Shown piece after piece: positions 18,177 through 26,218 of a stretch of 64,000 nt of DNA. Location: the NCBI GenBank assembly GCA_965116865.1, contig OZ220727.1, positions 1,860,001 to 1,924,000 on the forward strand, read 5' to 3'. Both the position numbers and the translations under genes were made by a program. The stretch is from Aldehydirespirator sp965116865. Lineage in GTDB: Bacteria > Actinomycetota > Acidimicrobiia > Acidimicrobiales > Aldehydirespiratoraceae. Each line of letters opens with the position of its first letter. Position 1 is the first letter of the stretch. The notes below the pieces were generated by a model. That model made no database searches and was not told the DNA's origin. It saw only the letters and a program-made list of their open reading frames with translations.

Positions 18177-18830
18177 TCAGCGGTAGTAGGGGTCTTCGCC
18201 GGCGTCGTGGTCGGTGACGTCGATCACTTCACGGACTTCGCCGATGGCCTCCATGATGGCCCGCTTGATGCCGTCGGACAGCGTGGCCTGACTCATGGCG
18301 CAGCCCTGGCAGCCTCCGCCCATGGTCACTGCCACGGTGCCGCCGTCGCGCACCTCCACCAGCCTGGCATAGCCGCCGTGAGAGGCCAGCGCGGGGTTGA
18401 TGCTCACGTCGAGCAGCTGCTGCACCTTCTCGGCAATCCCGCCGGTCAGGTCGAGGCGGCTCATGTCGCCCAGCGGGTTGGGGCGGTTGGGGTTGCGGAT
18501 AACGAGCCCGCCCTGGCCGGCCGCCGACGGCACGTCGAGGGTCGAGCCCCGCAACCGGCCGACACTGGCGTCGGGCACGATGACCGTCAGGCCGCCCGCA
18601 GTGTGAACGCAGTCGTCGGCGGCGGCGGCGGACAGCGAGTCGAGTGCCAGGTCGTAGGTGTAGTCGATACCCGCGACGCCGGTCACCTCGACCCTGAGAC
18701 CGAGGTTCTCGGCGTCGTCCTCACGGTCGCGGATGGCCATCACGGCCTCGCGGGCCGCGTCGGTGACGATGAGCACCTCGCCGGCGGACGCCTCTTCGGC
18801 GACGGCGGCCTCGGCGACGGTGTCAGTCAT
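18177..18830 (-). CDS. NifU-domain iron-sulfur carrier protein (NfuA-like)
   Basis: The start at 18830 (MTDTVAEAAVAEEA) gives 217 residues. The first ~110 residues resemble a HesB/IscA-like fold without its Cys motif (VTDAAREAVMAIRDREDDAE); the C-terminal NifU domain has GGGCQGCAMSQATLSDGIKR with the CxxC that holds a bridging [4Fe-4S] cluster. This matches NfuA, a late carrier that delivers clusters to client enzymes. It is encoded divergently from the downstream crotonase. Confidence 0.85.
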   Translation of the reverse strand: MTDTVAEAAVAEEASAGEVLIVTDAAREAVMAIRDREDDAENLGLRVEVTGVAGIDYTYDLALDSLSAAAADDCVHTAGGLTVIVPDASVGRLRGSTLDVPSAAGQGGLVIRNPNRPNPLGDMSRLDLTGGIAEKVQQLLDVSINPALASHGGYARLVEVRDGGTVAVTMGGGCQGCAMSQATLSDGIKRAIMEAIGEVREVIDVTDHDAGEDPYYR

Positions 18831-18999
18831 GGGTCCGAGCCTACCGACGGGCCACACCGATGGATGATCGCCTCGCACAGCGGCCGAACCAGCCGATCGG
18901 CAGCGCCTCGCACCGGTCACGGACACCGTGCCGCCAACACACGATCAACACGCGACCGAACCGTCGGGCGAACGAGGCCGCTGCGATACGGTGAGTCCT

Positions 19000-19701
19000 A
19001 TGACATCGAAGACCTTCTATGAAGTCATCGACGACGTAGCCGTGCTGCGCCTCGACGACGGCAAGGCCAACGCGGTCGGATACGACACCATCGCCGCCGT
19101 CGACGCCGCCGTGGCTGACGCCGAGCAGAACGCGGGCGCGCTGATGATCGCAGGACGGGAGGGCCGCTTCAGCGCCGGCTTCGACCTCAGCGTGATCGAC
19201 GAAGGACCAGAGGCGGCGCGGGAGCTGGTGGCCACAGGAGCACGCACCGCGGCGAGGCTCTACGGGGCGGATGTTCCCGTGGTCGCTGCCTGCACCGGCC
19301 ACGCCATCGCCTTCGGCGCGATCATGCTGCTGGCCAGCGACGTCCGCATCGGCGCCGACGTCGAGGCCAGGATCGGACTCGTCGAGGTGTCCATCGGCAT
19401 GCCGCTTCCCATCTTCGCGGTCGAGCTGGCCCGGGATCGGCTCAGCCCCCGGCACTTCACCGCGGCCACCTGTCTGGCGACGGCCTACTCGCCCCGCGGC
19501 GCAGCCGAGGCCGGCTATCTCGACGAGGTGGTCAGCGCCGACGAGCTCGACGACGCCGCCATGCAGCGGGCTCAGGCGCTGGCCGCGCATGTGCGGCGGA
19601 CCGCGTTCGGGCTGACCCGCCGCACCACGAGGCAGAGGACGATCGACCACATCCTGTCGACGCTCGACGAGGACCTCGAGAGCTTCGGGGTGCTGGACTG
19701 A
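19000..19701 (+). CDS. enoyl-CoA hydratase/isomerase (crotonase) family protein
   Basis: ATG at 19000 (MTSKTFYEVIDDVAVLRLDD) gives 233 residues, close to the crotonase core. Oxyanion-hole segments are GREGRFSAGFDLSV and CTGHAIAFGAIMLLASDVRI. The first catalytic Glu typical of hydratases is not evident in the second segment (hydrophobic at that site), while LVEVSIGM retains a Glu at the second site, so the reaction may differ from simple hydration. No pathway context; ferrochelatase follows. Confidence 0.8.
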   Translation: MTSKTFYEVIDDVAVLRLDDGKANAVGYDTIAAVDAAVADAEQNAGALMIAGREGRFSAGFDLSVIDEGPEAARELVATGARTAARLYGADVPVVAACTGHAIAFGAIMLLASDVRIGADVEARIGLVEVSIGMPLPIFAVELARDRLSPRHFTAATCLATAYSPRGAAEAGYLDEVVSADELDDAAMQRAQALAAHVRRTAFGLTRRTTRQRTIDHILSTLDEDLESFGVLD

Positions 19702-19751
19702 TCCCGGCTGCCCAGCCTGGACCAGGACTGTGAACAACTCGGGGTGAACCT

Positions 19752-20783
19752 GTGGACAAGCAGGGGACAACTGCCGGCTACGACGCTGTCGTGATCGTGT
19801 CTTTCGGAGGGCCGGAAGGCCCCTCCGACGTCGAGCCGTTCCTCGCCAACGTCACCGCGGGGCGCAACGTCCCCGCCGAGCGGCTGGCCGCCGTCGCCCG
19901 CCAGTACCACCACTTCGGCGGCGCCAGCCCGCTCAACGCCCAGTGCCGCCGACTGCGGACCGCCCTGCTCCACCGGCTCGCAGCCGCCGGCCACCGCCTG
20001 CCGGTGTACTGGGGGAACCGCAACTGGACCCCCTACCTGGCCGACGCCGTGCAGGAGATGGCCGACGCCGGGCATCGCCGGGCGCTGGCCGTCGTCACCT
20101 CCGCCTACTCGTCGTACTCGGGCTGCCGCCAGTACCTCAACGACATCGATGCGGCTCGGGCAGCGGTGGGCGAGGCCGCGCCCGCCATCGACAAGGTACG
20201 GGCCTACTACGACCATCCCGGCTTCGTCGAGCCCTTCAGCGACGCGGTGGCGGCCGCCCGCGGACAGCTGCCCGCCGAGTTCCGCCGAGACGCCCGGCTG
20301 GTGTTCACGGCGCATTCCATCCCCACGACGATGGCCGCTGGATGCGACTACGAGCGTCAACTGGCAGAGACAGCGCGACTGGTGGCGGACGGGGCGGACT
20401 TCGACGCATGGACCATGGCGTGGCAGAGCCGCAGCGGCCCGACCTCGGTGCCTTGGCTGGAGCCCGACGTGAGCGTGTGCCTCGAGCGTCTGGCCCGCGA
20501 CGACGGCGTCGAGGCCGTCGTGCTGGCCCCCATCGGCTTCGTCACCGACCACATGGAGGTCATGTGGGATCTCGACGTGGCAGCGGCCGGCGCCGCCGAG
20601 GCGCTGGGTATCCGGCTGGTCCGCGCCGTGACCCCCGGCACGGCGCCCGACGACCGCTTCGTGGCCATGTGGCAGGAGTTGGTCGCCGAGCGCCTCGTGC
20701 ATGGCGCCGCCAGGCGCTCGCTCGGACGCCTCGGCGTCGGCCCGGAGGCCTGCCCGTCGGGCTGTTGCCCGCCGCACTCATGA
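19752..20783 (+). CDS. hemH: ferrochelatase, coproporphyrin-type with [2Fe-2S] ligands
   Basis: 343 residues from a GTG start. VVIVSFGGPEGPSDVEPFL at the N-terminus, SAYSSYSGCRQYLNDI, FTAHSIPTTMA with the catalytic His, and VVLAPIGFVTDHMEVMWDLD are ferrochelatase signatures. The Cys in SGCRQ and the C-terminal cluster EACPSGCCPPHS fit the four Cys ligands of actinobacterial enzymes. By family knowledge it inserts iron into coproporphyrin III in the Gram-positive haem route. The symbol cpfC is also used for this type. Confidence 0.93.
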   Translation: MDKQGTTAGYDAVVIVSFGGPEGPSDVEPFLANVTAGRNVPAERLAAVARQYHHFGGASPLNAQCRRLRTALLHRLAAAGHRLPVYWGNRNWTPYLADAVQEMADAGHRRALAVVTSAYSSYSGCRQYLNDIDAARAAVGEAAPAIDKVRAYYDHPGFVEPFSDAVAAARGQLPAEFRRDARLVFTAHSIPTTMAAGCDYERQLAETARLVADGADFDAWTMAWQSRSGPTSVPWLEPDVSVCLERLARDDGVEAVVLAPIGFVTDHMEVMWDLDVAAAGAAEALGIRLVRAVTPGTAPDDRFVAMWQELVAERLVHGAARRSLGRLGVGPEACPSGCCPPHS

Positions 20784-20863
20784 GGGGCATCCACCACCAG
20801 CCCTGTGGATAACCGTATTCTCGCGGCTATGCACAACAAGGCCGCAAGATCGAGTATCCAACG

Positions 20864-21172
20864 ATGAATCACACCCGTATCGCTGCTGAGGCGATCCGGT
20901 TCCGCATCTCCACGATCCGCCGTCCCTTGGTGAGCAGCGAGACGGTCGATGTGGAGGCCATCGCGGCGGCTGCCGTCACCGCTGGCACCCCGGAGGTCGA
21001 CCAGGCGTTACGTATAGTGGCAACCGCTTGGCGGCAGGCCGGTTTCGAGCCCGACGACCTGGTGCAGCCTTGGCGAGCCGCACAGGCCGACTACTTCAGG
21101 CGCCGGCACGATCTCATCGACGCCATCGACGTGATCGTGCGGGGCGCCAACGCAGCCACCGAGGCAGCCTGA
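20864..21172 (+). CDS. small conserved-looking protein of unknown function
   Basis: 102 residues, MNHTRIAAEAIRFRISTIRR onward, mostly alpha-helical in appearance, with no motif or membrane segment I recognise. Its stop codon lies inside the first copy of the 27-bp repeat that recurs to 21401, so the repeat probably derives from this gene's end. Located between hemH and mutM on the same strand. Confidence 0.5.
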   Translation: MNHTRIAAEAIRFRISTIRRPLVSSETVDVEAIAAAAVTAGTPEVDQALRIVATAWRQAGFEPDDLVQPWRAAQADYFRRRHDLIDAIDVIVRGANAATEAA

Positions 21173-21401
21173 ACCTGCACCGCCCGCGCTAGTCCCCACC
21201 CCGAAACCTCGGCCGAACCGACACAGCACCAACACAGCCTGAACCTGCACCGCCCGCGCTAGCACCCGCATGGCCTGCACCAGCGCCGGGTCCGGCTCGC
21301 ACCAACACAGCCTGAACCTGCACCGCCCGCGCTAGTCCCCACCCCGAAACCTCGGCCGAACCGACACAGCACCAACACAGCCTGAACCTGCACCGCCCGC
21401 A
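21166..21401. repeat. direct repeats derived from the upstream gene end, four copies
   Basis: AGCCTGAACCTGCACCGCCC recurs four times between 21166 and 21401, three of the copies followed by GCGCTAG. Intervening blocks (GTCCCCACCCCGAAACCTCG) are also duplicated, giving a compound 70/73-bp pattern. It fills the mutM upstream region. Confidence 0.85.
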
Positions 21402-21443
21402 GACGCCCCACCGGTCCCGGCCGATGCCGGTACTGTGCGGGCG

Positions 21444-22259
21444 GTGCCCGAGCTTCCGGAGGTCGAGACCATCCGAGCCCAGATGCAGCCGCGCCTGGCC
21501 GGACGCTCGATCGCCGACGCAGGCTCGCATCCCTCGACCAAATTCTCGCCCGCGGTCGAAGCGCGCGGCTGCGACATCTCGGCCGTCGGCCGCCGCGGGA
21601 AGTACCTGATCTTCGCCCTCGACGACGGCAGCGAGGCCGGCTGCGAACTGATCGTCCATCTCGGGATGACCGGCCGGCTGTCCGTCGCCGCCGACACCGA
21701 CCGGGCCCACCCCCACTTGCGGGCCTGGTGGCGCCTCGACGACGGCGAGGTCCTCGCTCTCCACGACGTGCGAAGGTTCGGGCGGGTGTATGTGGTGAGG
21801 CCCGGCCGTTACGAGGCGATCGCCACGCTCGACCGTCTCGGGCCCGAGCCGTTCAGCGACCAGTTCACCGGCGACAGCCTCTGGCGGGCGCTGCGGGCCA
21901 GCCGACGCTGCGTGAAGACGCAGCTGCTGTCGCAGCGGCCGGTTGCGGGGGTGGGCAACATCTACGCCGACGAGGCGCTGTGGCTGGCACGGATCAACCC
22001 TGCCGCCCGCTGCGTGTCGAAGCCCCGGGCGGTACGGCTGGCCGACGCCGTCCGCGCCGCGCTCGCGTCGGGGCTGCGCCACGGCGGCACCACGCTGCGC
22101 GACTACGCCGCGCTGGACGGGTCGTCGGGGAGCAACCAGCACCATCTGCGCTGCTACGGGCGGGCGGGCGAGCCGTGCGAGCGTTGCGGCGCCGAACTGC
22201 GCCGACGGGTGATCGACGCCCGCGGCACCACTTGGTGCGCCGCCTGCCAACAACGCTAG
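21444..22259 (+). CDS. mutM: formamidopyrimidine-DNA glycosylase
   Basis: The GTG at 21444 is chosen over the GTG at 21435 because the mature enzyme must begin with Pro: (M)PELPEVETIRAQMQPRL places the catalytic Pro1 correctly. The Lys of RRGKYLIFAL, IVHLGMTGRL, VAGVGNIYADEALWLA and the C-terminal zinc finger (CYGRAGEPCERC ... WCAACQQR) are intact. 271 residues. It excises 8-oxoguanine and Fapy lesions. The frame ends 100 bp before the MITE-like copy B. Confidence 0.95.
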   Translation: MPELPEVETIRAQMQPRLAGRSIADAGSHPSTKFSPAVEARGCDISAVGRRGKYLIFALDDGSEAGCELIVHLGMTGRLSVAADTDRAHPHLRAWWRLDDGEVLALHDVRRFGRVYVVRPGRYEAIATLDRLGPEPFSDQFTGDSLWRALRASRRCVKTQLLSQRPVAGVGNIYADEALWLARINPAARCVSKPRAVRLADAVRAALASGLRHGGTTLRDYAALDGSSGSNQHHLRCYGRAGEPCERCGAELRRRVIDARGTTWCAACQQR

Positions 22260-22362
22260 CCCAAGTATTTCAGTAGGGAGCTTGGTTGGGGGCTGCCGCG
22301 TCCGCGGAAATGCTCTCTTGGCGGGGCAGAATCGGGTTTGATCGCATGAGCCTGACCGCGCC

Positions 22363-22461
22363 TAGTGGTCCGTCGCTGAATTGGTCGGGGCGTCTGTAGC
22401 CATTTCAAGCTGGGGCTAGAGCCCTCCGCGCTGCCCTAGCCATTTCGACGACATACCACTA
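22363..22461. mobile_element. MITE-like element, copy B
   Basis: A 95-bp core beginning GTGGTCCGTCGCTGAATTGG, flanked by TA at 22363-22364 and 22460-22461. It is nearly identical in reverse orientation to copy C (38681-38779) and related to copy A. Its right TA is shared with the left end of the IS630 remnant that follows. No coding capacity. Confidence 0.8.
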
Positions 22462-22838
22462 GTGTCCTGAATCTCTGGCTGTGGTGGTTGGTTGTGTTGT
22501 GGTGTGTGTGGCGGCGGGCGGTGATTGGAGGCAGTCGTGGCCAGGGGCCGTCGTGCTGTTGTGGTGGCGCTCACCGACGACGAGCGCGAGACGCTGGAGC
22601 GATAGGCGCACCGGGCAAAGGCTCCTGGACGAACCTGATGGAGCGCTGGTTCTCAGAACTCACCACCAAATGGCTCCGCCGCGGCGCCCACACCAGCGTC
22701 GAACACCTCCAACACTCCATCAACGCCTGGGTCGACCACTGGAACCAAAACCCGCGCCCCTTCGTGTGGCACAAGACCGCCGACGAGATCTTCGAGACCA
22801 TGACAACATATCTACAACTAATTCCCCACTCAGGACAC
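22462..22838 (+). pseudogene. IS630-family remnant with internal deletion
   Basis: The left end GTGTCCTGAATC and right end CCACTCAGGACAC match the ends of the complete IS630 copy at 38780-39940. The transposase start region (from the GTG at 22537, VARGRRAVVVALTDDERETL) runs into a stop, then jumps to the last third (SWTNLMERWFSELTTKWLRR ... PHSGH), so roughly 800 bp of the middle is missing. It retains the catalytic Glu segment but not the two Asp segments. Non-autonomous relic. Confidence 0.8.
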
Positions 22839-22859
22839 TGGCACGCTGTTGTCTGAGGT

Positions 22860-24332
22860 TCAGGCGACCGCGAAGAGCCGGTTGCCGGCGGCGGGTCGGT
22901 GGTGTCCGCTTGTCGGGGGCGCCGCGTGCGGCGGGTCGGGTGCGTGTGCTGGTCCGTGGCGGGTCTGTTCGGGTGGGTGCAGGGTGTGGTTGCCGTCGGG
23001 GTTCTTGCGGATGCGCCAGTTGTGGTGGTGGATCTTCTGGTGGCAGTCCCAGCAGACGGGGGTCATGTTGTCGAGTTTGGTGGATCCGCCCTGAGCGACG
23101 GGTTTGATGTGGTGGATCTGGCACAGCGCGGGGTGTGCTGCGCAGTGGAAGCATCCGCCGTGGCGGGCCAGCAGGATCTGGCGCTGGGCCTCGGTGGCGG
23201 TGCGGACCGAGTGCGTCCGCCAGATCGGCTTGCCGTCGCGGTCGTACACCAGGCCGGTCAGTCTGGCGTTGCACGAGAGCTCCTCCAGCACAGCCCGCGG
23301 CAGCCGGGTGCCGTCGGGCAGCTCCGCGACGAGCCTGCCAGTGGCACCGTCGACATGGGCGACCACACAGATGTCCGCTACAGGCCGGCCACCACTCCCG
23401 ACACCGCTGCCGGAACCGCCTGCTCCGCCGCTGACGCCGCTGCTGCCGGAACCGCTGTCACTGCAGCCGGAACCGCTGTCACTGCGGCCGGAACCGCCTG
23501 CTCCGCCGCTGGCGCCGCTGCTGCCGGAACCGCTGTCATTGCAGCCGGAACCGCCTGCTCGGCCGCTGGCGCCGCTGCTGCGAGAGCTGCCCGTTCCAAC
23601 GCCGCCGACGCTGCTGCTGGTGGCGGTGAGGGCGTCGAGGGCGTCGGCCATGCACTGGCCGAAGCTGCGGCGGCCGGTTCCGTCGGCGGAGGCTTTCTTG
23701 TCGGCGTTGTGCATGCGGGCGGCCTGCGAGCGCAGCCGGTTGGCGACGCGTCTGCCGGTCACGGGGTCGAGCTCGCCGCGGAGATGGACCATCCCGTCGT
23801 CGCCGTCCCAGACACGAACACAGCGCCGCGCCCGCGAACGGCGGTGCTGGGACTCCCCGTCGTCGCCGTCGCGGTCGACCATCCACCGGCGAGCCTCTCG
23901 GGCGAACTGCTCGGGACGCATAGACACAGCCTTGGCCAACAGCTCCCCGTCGCCGTCGACAGCGCTGGCGCCGGCCGTCTCGGAAGCTTCGGCCAGCCGC
24001 CGCGCGTTCGCCGCGGACACCCGCCCCGACTCGACCGCCTCACGCGCCGCGGGCGCCTCGCGTAGCGCCTCGGCCGTCTTTAGGTGGCTGCGGGCCTCGC
24101 GTCGCGACAACCCGGCCGAACCGGCCAGCACTTCAGCGCCGCCGTCGCCGTGACGCTCACGGCCCGCCACCGCCGCCGCGGCCGACACCTGCGCAGCCGA
24201 CAGCGCCGCCATCGCCGACCTCGACACCGCCAACATCTCACGCAACTCCGAACACGACGCCGCGCCCGCGCCCACCAGCTCCAGCATCTCGGAGGCAGCG
24301 GCCTCGGCCCGACGAGCAGCTTCGATCAACAT
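22860..24332 (-). CDS. DUF222/13E12-repeat protein with C-terminal HNH endonuclease domain
   Basis: The ATG at 24332 (MLIEAARRAEAAASEMLELV) is chosen because sequence beyond 24336 belongs to the inserted IS3 element. The N-terminal DUF222 domain spans about residues 20-230; a Gly/Ser-rich, Cys/Asn-containing linker of ~70 residues built from repeated SGSGSSGASGGAGGSG-like units follows; the C-terminal HNH domain has CFHCAAHPALCQIHHIKPVA and NMTPVCWDCHQKIHHHNW. Such proteins are abundant in actinobacteria; their role is unclear. The IS3 insertion 4 bp upstream of the start has probably removed its native promoter. Confidence 0.82.
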   Translation of the reverse strand: MLIEAARRAEAAASEMLELVGAGAASCSELREMLAVSRSAMAALSAAQVSAAAAVAGRERHGDGGAEVLAGSAGLSRREARSHLKTAEALREAPAAREAVESGRVSAANARRLAEASETAGASAVDGDGELLAKAVSMRPEQFAREARRWMVDRDGDDGESQHRRSRARRCVRVWDGDDGMVHLRGELDPVTGRRVANRLRSQAARMHNADKKASADGTGRRSFGQCMADALDALTATSSSVGGVGTGSSRSSGASGRAGGSGCNDSGSGSSGASGGAGGSGRSDSGSGCSDSGSGSSGVSGGAGGSGSGVGSGGRPVADICVVAHVDGATGRLVAELPDGTRLPRAVLEELSCNARLTGLVYDRDGKPIWRTHSVRTATEAQRQILLARHGGCFHCAAHPALCQIHHIKPVAQGGSTKLDNMTPVCWDCHQKIHHHNWRIRKNPDGNHTLHPPEQTRHGPAHAPDPPHAAPPTSGHHRPAAGNRLFAVA

Positions 24333-24382
24333 GGACTGAGCATCCCCCCTGATCTTGGAGGCATCGTCTAAGAGGAGACGTG

Positions 24383-24670
24383 ATGCCTGAGACACGAAGA
24401 CAGTACGACCCGGAGTTCAAGGCCGGTGCTGTGCGGATCGTCCAAGAGACTCGCAGATCGGTCGCTGAGGTGGCCCGCGAGTTGGGGATCGGTGCGGGCA
24501 CGTTGGGCAACTGGGTGCGAAGGGACCGCGCCGAGCGCTCCGGTGAGCGCCTCGACGGCGACGACCGCGCCGAGCTTGTCCGGCTGCGCCGCCGCTGCGC
24601 CGAGCTGGAGATGGAGCGTGATGTGCTCAAACGATCGGTGGTCCTTTGGGTCAAGGAGGCGACGCGGTGA
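24383..24670 (+). CDS. IS3 OrfA, HTH transposase subunit
   Basis: 95 residues (MPETRRQYDPEFKAGAVRIV). It has an N-terminal helix-turn-helix (SVAEVARELGIGAGTLGNWV) and a C-terminal leucine-zipper-like coil (ELVRLRRRCAELEMERDVLK), the classic IS3 OrfA architecture. An AGAGGAG ribosome site precedes it. It ends in a GTGA overlap with orfB. Confidence 0.93.
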   Translation: MPETRRQYDPEFKAGAVRIVQETRRSVAEVARELGIGAGTLGNWVRRDRAERSGERLDGDDRAELVRLRRRCAELEMERDVLKRSVVLWVKEATR

Positions 24671-25542
24671 GCCTGGTCGAGCACATCGCGGCCCAAAGGG
24701 CCGACCACGGAGTGCCTCACACGGTGGCCTGCCGCGCCCTGGGGGTGGCCGAGTCCACCTTCTATGCCGGCCGGGGCCGGCCGCCGTCGGCGGCCCGGCG
24801 GCGCCGGGAGCGCCTCGACGCCGCGGTCAAGGAGGCCTTCGAGGCGTCCGGGGGCACCTACGGGTCGCCCAGGGTGCGCGCCCAGCTGCGCCGAGACGGC
24901 CTGGCGGTGTCCAAGAAGACAGTGGAGGGCTCCATGGCCCGTCAGGGCCTGCGAGCACGCACGACACGCCGCCGCAGGGGCCTGACCCGGCCCGACAAGT
25001 CCGCTGATCCTGCTCCGGACCTGCTCAAGCGCGACTTCAGCGCCGAGCGCGCCGACCAGAAGTGGTGCGGCGACTTCAAGCAGGTCAACACCGCAGAGGG
25101 CCCGGTGTTCCTCGCGACCGTCGAAGACCTGTACTCGCGCCGGATGCTGGGCTTCGCGACCTCCGAGCGCCACCCCACAGCCGATCTGGCCGCCGCCGCG
25201 CTCAACATGGCCGCAGCCACCAGAGGAGGCGACATAGCCGGGGTGATCTTCCACACCGACAAGGGCGCCCAGTACACCGCAGGCGACTTCGCCGACGCCT
25301 GCCGGCGCCTCGGGGTGACCCAGTCGATGGGTCGCGTGGGATGCGCGCTCGACAACGCCTGCGCCGAGTCGTTCTTCTCCACCCTCCAGCACGAACTCAT
25401 ATCCCGGCGCCGGTGGACCACACGGGACCAGGCCCGCCGAGACATCGCCGCCTGGATCGACACCTGGTACAACCCCAAACGGCTACATTCCGCCAACAAC
25501 ATGACCAGCCCGCTCGACTACGAACAAGCCCAAGCCGCCTAA
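24667..25542 (+). CDS. IS3 OrfB, DDE integrase-type transposase
   Basis: About 291 residues from the GTG at 24667, which overlaps the orfA stop (GTGA), so expression is by coupling or by programmed frameshift to an OrfAB fusion. The integrase catalytic triad is visible: D in WCGDFKQV, D in FHTDKGAQYT, E in ACAESFFSTLQHELI. The N-terminal HTH_21 segment (ACRALGVAESTFYAGRGRPP) is present. Confidence 0.94.
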   Translation: MSLVEHIAAQRADHGVPHTVACRALGVAESTFYAGRGRPPSAARRRRERLDAAVKEAFEASGGTYGSPRVRAQLRRDGLAVSKKTVEGSMARQGLRARTTRRRRGLTRPDKSADPAPDLLKRDFSAERADQKWCGDFKQVNTAEGPVFLATVEDLYSRRMLGFATSERHPTADLAAAALNMAAATRGGDIAGVIFHTDKGAQYTAGDFADACRRLGVTQSMGRVGCALDNACAESFFSTLQHELISRRRWTTRDQARRDIAAWIDTWYNPKRLHSANNMTSPLDYEQAQAA

Positions 25543-25698
25543 ACCAACCCTCCAAGATTCGGGGGGAAGCTCAGACACAGCATCCCACAGGGCTATGACA
25601 TCCACCCCCCACAGCCCCCACCCTCACGCATTTCTCGATACTCCTCCACGCGAAACTCCCACCAACCACACGATCCCGCGGACCCAGCGCCGCCGCCC

Positions 25699-25855
25699 GC
25701 CGGTCCGGGGTCCCGGACTGCTGTTCGAGCGCGACAGCCGCCGGACGCGGCCGCTGCTGCTGCCGCCGGTCCGGGGTCCCGGACTGCTGTTCGAGCGCGA
25801 CAGCCGCCGGACGCGGCCGCTGCTGCTGCCGCCGGTCCGGGGTCCCGGACTGCTG
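25699..25855. repeat. 66-bp direct repeat, 2.4 copies
   Basis: GCCGGTCCGGGGTCCCGGAC recurs at 25699, 25765 and 25831. It occupies most of the space between the IS3 right end and the small frame at 25875; nothing else was seen in 25574-25874. Confidence 0.85.
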
Positions 25856-25874
25856 CCACGCACCGACCGGCCGG

Positions 25875-26156
25875 ATGGATGTGACCCGCTTCGGGCGCTG
25901 CGCGGCCGCTCCGAACTGCTCTGCTGTCATCGACCCGGCGCCGCGCGGATGGATCGTCGCGCTGGTGCCGCCCGAGGAGACCGCCGCCCAGACCCAGGCG
26001 GCGTTCTGCGACGCCCTCGAAGCCGAGGACCTCATCGGCACCGTCGAGGGCAGCCCCGGCGCCGGCGAACTCCCCGACAGCGACGAGACCCCCATCTTGT
26101 CGGCGGTCTTGCGCCACACGGAGGGGTGCGGGTGCGCATTGCGGTTGTCGGTCTAA
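25875..26156 (+). CDS. small Cys-containing hypothetical protein
   Basis: 93 residues beginning MDVTRFGRCAAAPNCSAVID, with Cys at the N-terminus (two), middle and a CGC near the C-terminus, and an acidic centre. I recognise no family. It lies between the IS3 element and the IS5-like element, so it may be a leftover of the original locus. Coding status rests on length and codon character only. Confidence 0.4.
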   Translation: MDVTRFGRCAAAPNCSAVIDPAPRGWIVALVPPEETAAQTQAAFCDALEAEDLIGTVEGSPGAGELPDSDETPILSAVLRHTEGCGCALRLSV

Positions 26157-26218
26157 CCGCGGGGGTCTGCGGCGCCTGTGGGGACCCCGGCCGCGGGGCT
26201 CTGCGGCGCCTGAACCGT

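Larger units (their letters stand above)
24337..25573 (+). mobile_element. complete IS3-family insertion sequence
   Basis: 1237 bp with imperfect terminal inverted repeats (left TGAGCATCCCCCCTGATCTT, right end complement TGAGCTTCCCCCCGAATCTT, both continuing GGAGG) and a 3-bp target duplication GAC (24334-24336 and 25574-25576). Two overlapping frames encode OrfA and OrfB. Appears intact and possibly recent. It sits directly upstream of the minus-strand DUF222-HNH gene. Confidence 0.92.

Noticed and set aside
22488..22856. 122-residue small gene
   Set aside because: It is the chance fusion across the internal deletion of the IS630 remnant; its C-terminal half is the end of the transposase.
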